Assembly (NCBI GenBank): GCA_020226215.1
Contig: CM035234.1
Span: 71,565,135 to 71,629,134, forward strand
Reading direction: 5' to 3'
DNA from: Sindora glabra
Lineage: Eukaryota > Streptophyta > Magnoliopsida > Fabales > Fabaceae
Length of the DNA: 64,000 bases
The notes under the pieces were generated by a model. It saw only the letters and a program-made list of their open reading frames with translations, did not search any database and had not been told where the DNA came from. A program made the translations under genes and the position numbers. This document shows positions 58,131 through 64,000 of this stretch, one piece after another (the first letter of the stretch is position 1; each line of letters opens with the position of its first letter).

Positions 58131-59819
58131 TACTACTAGATAATATCAAATTCAAATATTAGAAATCATTGATCAAGGTTAAGAAATATAAGGCTTATAG
58201 GCTCTTTCAACTCTAACTTGCACCATAATATTCAAAACATCATTAATACATCACATTCCAATAACATTTACAAGCAAATAATATATAAATACAAATGAAC
58301 CTCCTTGTCAGTTCTAATCATCCTTATCCCTTAACAAATCCAAATTTGTTACTCAAAGGTTTGCCTTATCCTTTCCTAAATGATTACCTAATCATGTTTG
58401 ATTCATAACTCCTTATCAATACACCCTCATATACATTTCCTCATTCATTAAAACTTACAAAGTCCAATTATCAAATTTTCATTCAATTCACTTCCTAATG
58501 CATATGTTTATCATACAATGCCTCATAGCATGACCACATTACTTCAACATTATCATTACATTTTTAAATAAGTATAAAATAATGTTTGAGTACTCATCTT
58601 ATATCTTAAAAATTGCATATGAATCCATTATTAAGGATACAAGGGCCATAATTAACTATATACTCAACTATAGGTTACTTAAGAACATTTTCTTAATGTA
58701 TAGAAACTAGTCATAGTCAACTATGAGCCTACATGAAGCAAGTCATACTCAACTATAGACCTTTAAAAGTTAGGTTAGTTGACTATATACTTAATTATGG
58801 GTATCTAGAAAGCAAACTTTTTAGTCATATTCGACTATAACCTTCTTGATTCTAAATTTTTCCAATGGTAATTGAATATATAGTTAAATACGGTCTTCCA
58901 AAGGGTAATTCCTTAGGCTATAGTCAAGTACAACATGAATTGTTGTAGCTCCATCATAAAGCTCATTGTTCATGCATTATAAATGCAATTTTAACTCATT
59001 TATACACCACAAATCTTCAATAACTCATCAAAACTTGTATATAACACTTCATTCATGCTATTTTCAACATTAAACTCTATTTAAACTTTACAAAGCAATG
59101 CATCTTATGCATAAGCATCCAAAACCTAAAATCTTAAAAAAAATAACAATTTTCAACTTATTCTTGAGATTAAAGTTAGGAATTTTACTCACCTAGTACC
59201 GACATGGTATTAGAAAGCCAAAAGTGAGGTTTCATAGTTCCTAATCATCTTAAATCTACAAATTGGTTGTTTGGCCTCCATTTTCCTTCTTTAAGTTCAA
59301 TACATGAATTCCATCATTTCCAAACGAATGATTGAAAAAGTGTTTAAAATTAATGGAGATATAGGTGGCCTTGCCTTGATCGTGTAAAAAGTTCAATCAT
59401 ACTTGTTCCCTTTCTAGCTTCAGTGTAATAAAGGATGAAGGAGGAGGAAAAAAAAAATAAGGTTAAGAAAGTGAAAAGGAAATGTTAGCAATATGGTGTT
59501 TTTGAAAATAAAAAGGTAGTTTAGGTTTTTAATGAAAAAATGCAATAAAAGTACAAGCATTTTAGGAAATGTTCTCAAATTTTGCTCCATATTCATATAT
59601 TCACTCTTAAACACTTATAGCATTTTAGCATTTTATTTTATTAATCTTTTCTTAACTTAATCATACTATTTCCTCATTTTAAATTCACCCAAACATTACA
59701 TACAATTTACTAAAAATTTTATTCCTTATTCCCCCATATAAATTTACTATTTTCATTCAAAAATAATTTAGAAATTACTTCAAATTTTAGAAAGTTATAA
59801 CACAAAAATAAAAACTAAA
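58131..59819. other. Noncoding stretch
   Basis: No gene seen. The part at about 58650-58935 contains the reiterated 'tagtcaactat' motif listed separately. The minus-strand frame at 59614-59420 is Phe/Leu-rich low-complexity and not credible. Confidence 0.4.
58650..58935. repeat. Reiterated TAGTCAACTATA-like motif, about seven occurrences
   Basis: Variants include 'tactcaactatagg', 'tagtcaactatgag', 'tactcaactatagac', 'tagttgactatatac', 'tattcgactataac' and 'tatagtcaagtac', in both orientations. Spacing is irregular. The core is partly self-complementary (TAGTTGACTA), so the region could form several small hairpins. Similar motifs occur in untranslated parts of plant retroelements; function unknown. 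Confidence 0.5.
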
Positions 59820-60130
59820 ACAAATCTTTGCATTTATATTCTGCACTTTTCTAGTGAGTAATAAACCTCTTTTATTTAGTTATACGCTAATGGAGTTTTA
59901 ATGTTGTAAAATAATTAGTGTGCAAAAATACAGAATAAAAAAGAATCATCTTAAGTTTGGAAGAAGAGAATAACTTGTTAGATGAATAATTATTTTAAGG
60001 TTGGGAGAACTTTGGGATAAATTTTACAAATAACGTCATGCTTTACTCTTTCTATTTTCACATTGCACCAAGCTTGAACCTTTTTATTTTTAAATTGCAC
60101 TCTAGGATAGAAGTTTCTACATTAGTTACT
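59820..60130. repeat. Dispersed repeat K, copy 3 (inverted fragment)
   Basis: Its reverse complement matches 52670-52920: 'aaagagtaaagcatga' against 'aaagagtaaagtcatgg', 'ttgtaaaatttatc', 'ccaaccttaaaat', 'actaattattttac' and 'aaaagtgcagaatataaatg' in the same order. Only this part of K is clear; sequence to about 60380 has weaker similarity. Confidence 0.55.
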
Positions 60131-60443
60131 ATAAAACATTATGTCCAAAGTTAGCTTAAGTAAATAGTTTTAGATATTCAATGTTAGTTAAATACAAAAA
60201 ACATTGTCATTGTTATAAAATGATATTATTAACTAAAGTTTAATATTTGTTATTAAACAAGAATCGATGCCATAATCATTAATTGTTGATTATTAAAAAA
60301 ATTAATTTCTTTTTTTAACAACTTTATCATTAAAATTAATTCAATAATAAACATTAAACTACAATCCAAACATAATTTATATATATATATCATATATTTA
60401 CAAAACATTCATATTTATTGATGTGAATTCTTAGGGTTGGATT
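60131..60443. other. Noncoding spacer before Copia LTR
   Basis: AT-rich, with alternating 'acattgtcattgttat' and 'aataataaacatta' motifs resembling subterminal repeats of DNA transposons; possibly the end of K copy 3. No gene. Confidence 0.35.
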
Positions 60444-62099
60444 TGTTGGCGTGTGTCTTAGGAACCAATTATATAAATGATTGAAATAATATACAATGTA
60501 TTATGTTTTATTTCAGGCAATGCAATTATTATATTTTATTTTTAATTTTTATACAATTTATAACTTAATATAATAATTGTCCCTAGAATAGTTTCACTAT
60601 TCCTAAAATGCCCCTAGTCAAGTATTATTACGAAAAGAATAATAGCACATCAAGACTGGCATGTATAGTGACTAATGATTATGAATCATAAATATGTGAT
60701 ATCAAGTCAATACATAAGTACATTATTAGTGAACAGATGTACTGGACTGATCTAATATGAAAATACTACATGGATAAGACTTGTGTCATTAGTAGTTCTC
60801 ATATGGTCACAATTGCATATAGTCCTTTGACCTGAAGTTACTACAGTTCCTTACATGAGGGGTTACTCACTTTAATATCGTCCTATGTCACCTTTAATCG
60901 AGATGACAAGTAGGGCGTTGATTGGGTGTGTCACGAATCATGCAAAGGGAAGTGAGTGATGTAGATGAAATTTTGTTACTTTTATAAAAGAGATATATCC
61001 TTGGGCCCCTTGATTGAATAAGACTTAAAAATACATGACCATGCTCAAATGAATCAATATGTGATATTGATCATTTGTTTTAAAGTCTACTTAGTATCAA
61101 GAAATATAAATTGAACTTTGACGAGGATGACACTTTCCATACCTCCACTTTAATTTGGATATTATTACAAAAGGGATTATGATGCAAAACGTTGATTATG
61201 TATTAGGTGGATGTCAAATCACAGATATTCTTACTACTTGAGTAGTAGTGATATATTGCTAGATACTGCTCACTGTCTATAGCTCAATAATAAGTCATTA
61301 TCAACGTAGTAAGAACCTACAGGATCACACAAAAGGAGTAAGAATAAGATAATAATTAAATGGACTTTAATTATATTAATATCCAATTAATTGGACTTAT
61401 TTTTGTGCATATATATATTATTAAATAATAATATATTTTTCACGTAATAAATATAATTATTATTATGTGATATTATTTGATATTAAAGTAATATCAAATA
61501 TTTATGTTATCAGATATTAGATAAATATATTATGAGATAATAATATTTTGATATTTGATAACTACATGCAATTATCTAATATAAGATATTTATATTATGA
61601 GATAATATTATTATCTAATATTAGATAATTAATAGATAAGTCCTATCTCTCCTTATTATCTCTAGGATAAGGATAAGATGAATTGTTAAGTGTGATTAGG
61701 ATTTTGGAAGCATTATCCTAGTAGGACTAGGATTGTGGCTTGCCTAAGTTCTATAAAAGGGGACTTGAGGGCAGCACTTTTGATATACACGCTTATAACT
61801 TCCATAAAATCCTAAATCACTCAGAAAACATCCAATCCAAAATCCTAGAGAGAAAAATGCATCCTAGCAGATTCGTGGAGGGTGAGAGGTCATTGTTCAC
61901 TTTGTGTAGATACCATAAAGATGCTGTACATTATGGCCGGCATTTAATTCATCCGCTTTCAAAGTTTTAATCAGTAGAAACACAAGTGCCCAATAGGTAA
62001 AATCCTAATAATTGATTTATACTTTTTGCATGGATCCTAGATAGAATTCGGATTAAATTTTTGAATTTTTGCTGCATGTGATAATCTGAATTCCCAACA
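60444..62099 (+). mobile_element. Copia 5' LTR (1,656 bp), element continues beyond window
   Basis: Bounded by TGTTGG and CCAACA, a perfect 6-bp inverted terminus with TG...CA ends, and followed one base later by a plant initiator-Met primer-binding site. U3 carries the blocks shared with the LTR at 56285 ('agtcctttgacctgaag', 'ggccccttgattgaataag', 'gtagtaagaacctacagg'). A TATA box lies at 61752. The downstream leader and gag start show it is a 5' LTR, not a solo LTR. Copia assignment rests on the relationship to the LTR that follows a Copia RNase H tail at 56270. Confidence 0.85.
61752..61760 (+). promoter_or_regulatory. TATA box of Copia LTR
   Basis: TATAAAAGG in U3, about 350 bp before the LTR end, the expected position for driving the genomic transcript. 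The transcript start (R) would fall near 61780-61795; it was not determined. Confidence 0.65.
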
Positions 62100-62100
62100 G

Positions 62101-62112
62101 TGGTATCAGAGC
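62101..62112 (+). promoter_or_regulatory. Primer-binding site for initiator-Met tRNA
   Basis: TGGTATCAGAGC, complementary to the 3' end of plant initiator methionine tRNA, is the standard priming site for minus-strand DNA synthesis in plant Copia elements. One base separates it from the LTR. Confidence 0.9.
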
Positions 62113-63952
62113 TTCTTGCAAAAACATAGTTCTGATTATGTGTTTTACTACCTTTGATGAATATTTATATGATAAATATATGTCAAATCTGTTTCGATTT
62201 AAATCAGAAGTTACACATTTTGATGAATGTTTATGTGATAAATTAATATCAAATCAGTTTCTGTTTAAACTAGATATATATGAGATATATGCAAACTCGT
62301 GTATGGTTTTAATTTTGTAGATATATATATGATATATATGATCTGAATTTCAAATCTGATTATCAATTGATGAGATTAATTGTATGAATTTGATTATGCA
62401 TTTTACTGCTTCATACTCAAATTTGTTTCATGCATAATTCTGAGTTTTCATATGATAAACCCTTGAATCTGTTCTGAATATGTGATGTTCTCTGCATTTA
62501 AAGCATATAACTTAGTTAGCACAGAATTAATGTGATTAATTCAGAATCTGTAAGGACTTGTTTAAATTCATTTGATATGATTAAGTTGAATCTAGTCTGT
62601 GAGGTATATGTATGCTTTAATTTAATTAAACACGGCTGGATTTGTTTTGATATGATTAAAATCATTCAAAGTGTTTTGACATAAATCCTATTTTAAAACT
62701 ATGATTTGAGTGTCAATCATATAGTCAAATTGTTCAACTTGAGGATGTGTCAATTGTTGATGAAAAAATTGTAATCTGAATGTCAATCATATAGTGGGAC
62801 TGCCGTGCTATCTCTGCGTAGCGTTCAAAAATCATTTTTGTTCTTAAGGCGCTGTTTTAAAACATGATTTTTTTTATGATGATTATGTTATGAAATATAT
62901 ATGTCAATCATCCTGCTTATCTTAGTTACATATATTTCTTAGCAAATATTACATATAATGCATGAATGTCTTGCATAGTATGGCCCTTGGAGTTTTTATG
63001 GATGGATTTTAAATACGACCTGCATGTCGTGTCTTCCTCTATTTTTCTAATGTATATTCTCTTCTCATCTCACTCCCCCCGAATATAACTCGGGTTTCTG
63101 TTGTAAATTTGTAATTGCAATGGAGCATTCTTATTTTGAAATAAGGAGAAGCTAAGGAGTTAGTTAGGAATGTCATTAGAAAATAGAATTTTTGGGCCAT
63201 ATTATGTAACATTTTGATTTCTTTATTATGTGATGATATTAATGAGCATGCATTTACTATGTGATAGAATGTCTTCCTACTATGTGATAGTTCTATTCAT
63301 TGCATGATATATGATATGGAGTAGTCTATTTTATTCATTTACTTTATATGATGTATGAGATATGCTAGATATAATGCATGAATAAATAGGCTAGTTATGG
63401 TGAGATCTAAAAATGAATAAGTTAAAATCCTTTATTTGAAATATTAAGTTAGTAATAATTAAACGATGCCTTCCAATGCTTGGCACTCATTAAAGCCTTG
63501 ATCGACATAAAGTAGGTTTGCCAAAGTAAAGTACCTCATTTATCTTGGTGAGATGCGACAGGATAATAGTGATATCCGAATGTCAAACATTGAGTCCGAC
63601 TTAACTAGGATATCTTAATAGGATTGAGACTTAAGGCATAGAGTTGGGTTTTAGTTCATAAGATGGACTAGAACAAATGTTGTTCACCTAACTATCCAAG
63701 AGTTGTATATGATACAATTGGCAAGTGTTGCCTACTTAAATGACTAAGTTTTAAGTGTTTAGCCAAAGGTAACTTAAGGCTTAGTGAAGTATGGATCTTG
63801 GCCTACTAGAAAGCTTAGACAATGTGACTTTCCGAATTAATAAGTGAGGGCTATTAATTTGAATAAAATAGTGGGAGGTACATTTAATAAAAGACCTTAT
63901 TAAATATTTTAAACTTAATACTTACTTTGCATATTTCTGTCGTAGATAACCA
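62113..63952 (+). other. Long Copia leader between primer-binding site and gag
   Basis: About 1.84 kb of noncoding leader, long for a Copia element. It contains an imperfect tandem repeat of about 70 bp near 62150-62285 ('ttgatgaatrtttatrtgataaa') and three 'tgtcaatcatatag'-like motifs (about 62710, 62780, 62902). A 60-codon frame (62138-62320) simply reads across the tandem repeat. A 'tttctgtcgtag' sequence just before gag resembles a 3' splice site. Confidence 0.5.
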
Positions 63953-64000
63953 ATGGCTAATACATCAAATAACTTATCACTGCAATTCGGTCCTTGAGAA
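63953..64000 (+). pseudogene. Start of Copia gag, partial, with early stop
   Basis: ATGGCTAATACATC opens a frame reading MANTSNNLSLQFGP, then TGA at 63995-63997. Gag proteins of plant Copia elements often start with a short Ser/Asn-rich stretch followed by LSLRSILE. Here the shifted reading 'SVLE' resumes that pattern, so a one-base indel near 63985 probably caused the stop. Gag would be the capsid protein. Only 48 bases are in the window, so the call depends on position after the LTR, primer site and leader. Confidence 0.5.

Noticed and set aside
59420..59614. Minus-strand frame rich in Phe and Leu resembling a membrane protein
   Set aside because: Low-complexity T-rich DNA explains the composition; no start context or neighbours support it.
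61740..61970. Plus-strand 76-codon frame
   Set aside because: Sits over the TATA box and R/U5 region of the Copia LTR, and is not expected to be coding.
1..64000. CRISPR arrays, bacterial operons, riboswitches, rRNA or tRNA genes
   Set aside because: No regularly spaced short repeats with unique spacers, no operon-like gene packing and no tRNA cloverleaf or rRNA core seen. The only tRNA-related sequence is the primer-binding site at 62101.

Overview
The window looks like gene-poor nuclear DNA of a flowering plant, most likely a eudicot. It is very AT-rich and no intact protein-coding gene can be supported anywhere in its 64 kb. What can be recognised is mobile DNA and its debris: a decayed hAT transposase, the RNase H tail of a Copia polyprotein, a Copia LTR followed by a plant initiator-Met primer-binding site, Harbinger-, hAT- and Mutator-type miniature elements with visible target-site duplications, and many diverged direct repeats. 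The species cannot be named from this.

Layout. 0-4.1 kb: a Harbinger-like element (661-1638), a degenerate tandem array (2555-2975) and a dispersed repeat here called K (3000-4140). 4.1-13.1 kb: two incomplete copies of a composite unit here called Y-hAT-X-W. The second copy is split by a 5.3-kb insertion (about 6411-11690). 13.1-24.2 kb: noncoding DNA with a foldback element (15721-16405), a two-level tandem repeat (19107-20200), a 161-bp Mutator-like MITE (22881-23041), a probable hAT MITE and three small GC-richer islands that may be decayed exons. 24.2-28.3 kb: a degenerate repeat field interrupted by a Harbinger-like element and a second Mutator-like MITE. 29.5-36.7 kb: a hAT transposon whose 5' end, with its flank, was tandemly duplicated as a 2.18-kb unit. 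38.7-51.0 kb: a hAT MITE with an 8-bp target duplication, then a third copy of the composite unit split by a 7.3-kb element with LTR-like direct repeats (42699-49954). 51-60.4 kb: a second K copy, repeated noncoding blocks, a collapsed Copia element bracketed by a 61-bp direct repeat, and an inverted K fragment. 60.4-64 kb: a Copia 5' LTR, primer-binding site, long leader and the first codons of gag, running off the right edge.

No genes work together here. The coherent story is structural. A composite noncoding unit already carrying a hAT-type insertion was duplicated in direct orientation, its copies were split by different large insertions, and smaller DNA transposons landed around them. 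All repeat comparisons were made by eye, so boundaries of diverged repeats are approximate (often within 10-50 bp). Transposon termini with target duplications are more precise.
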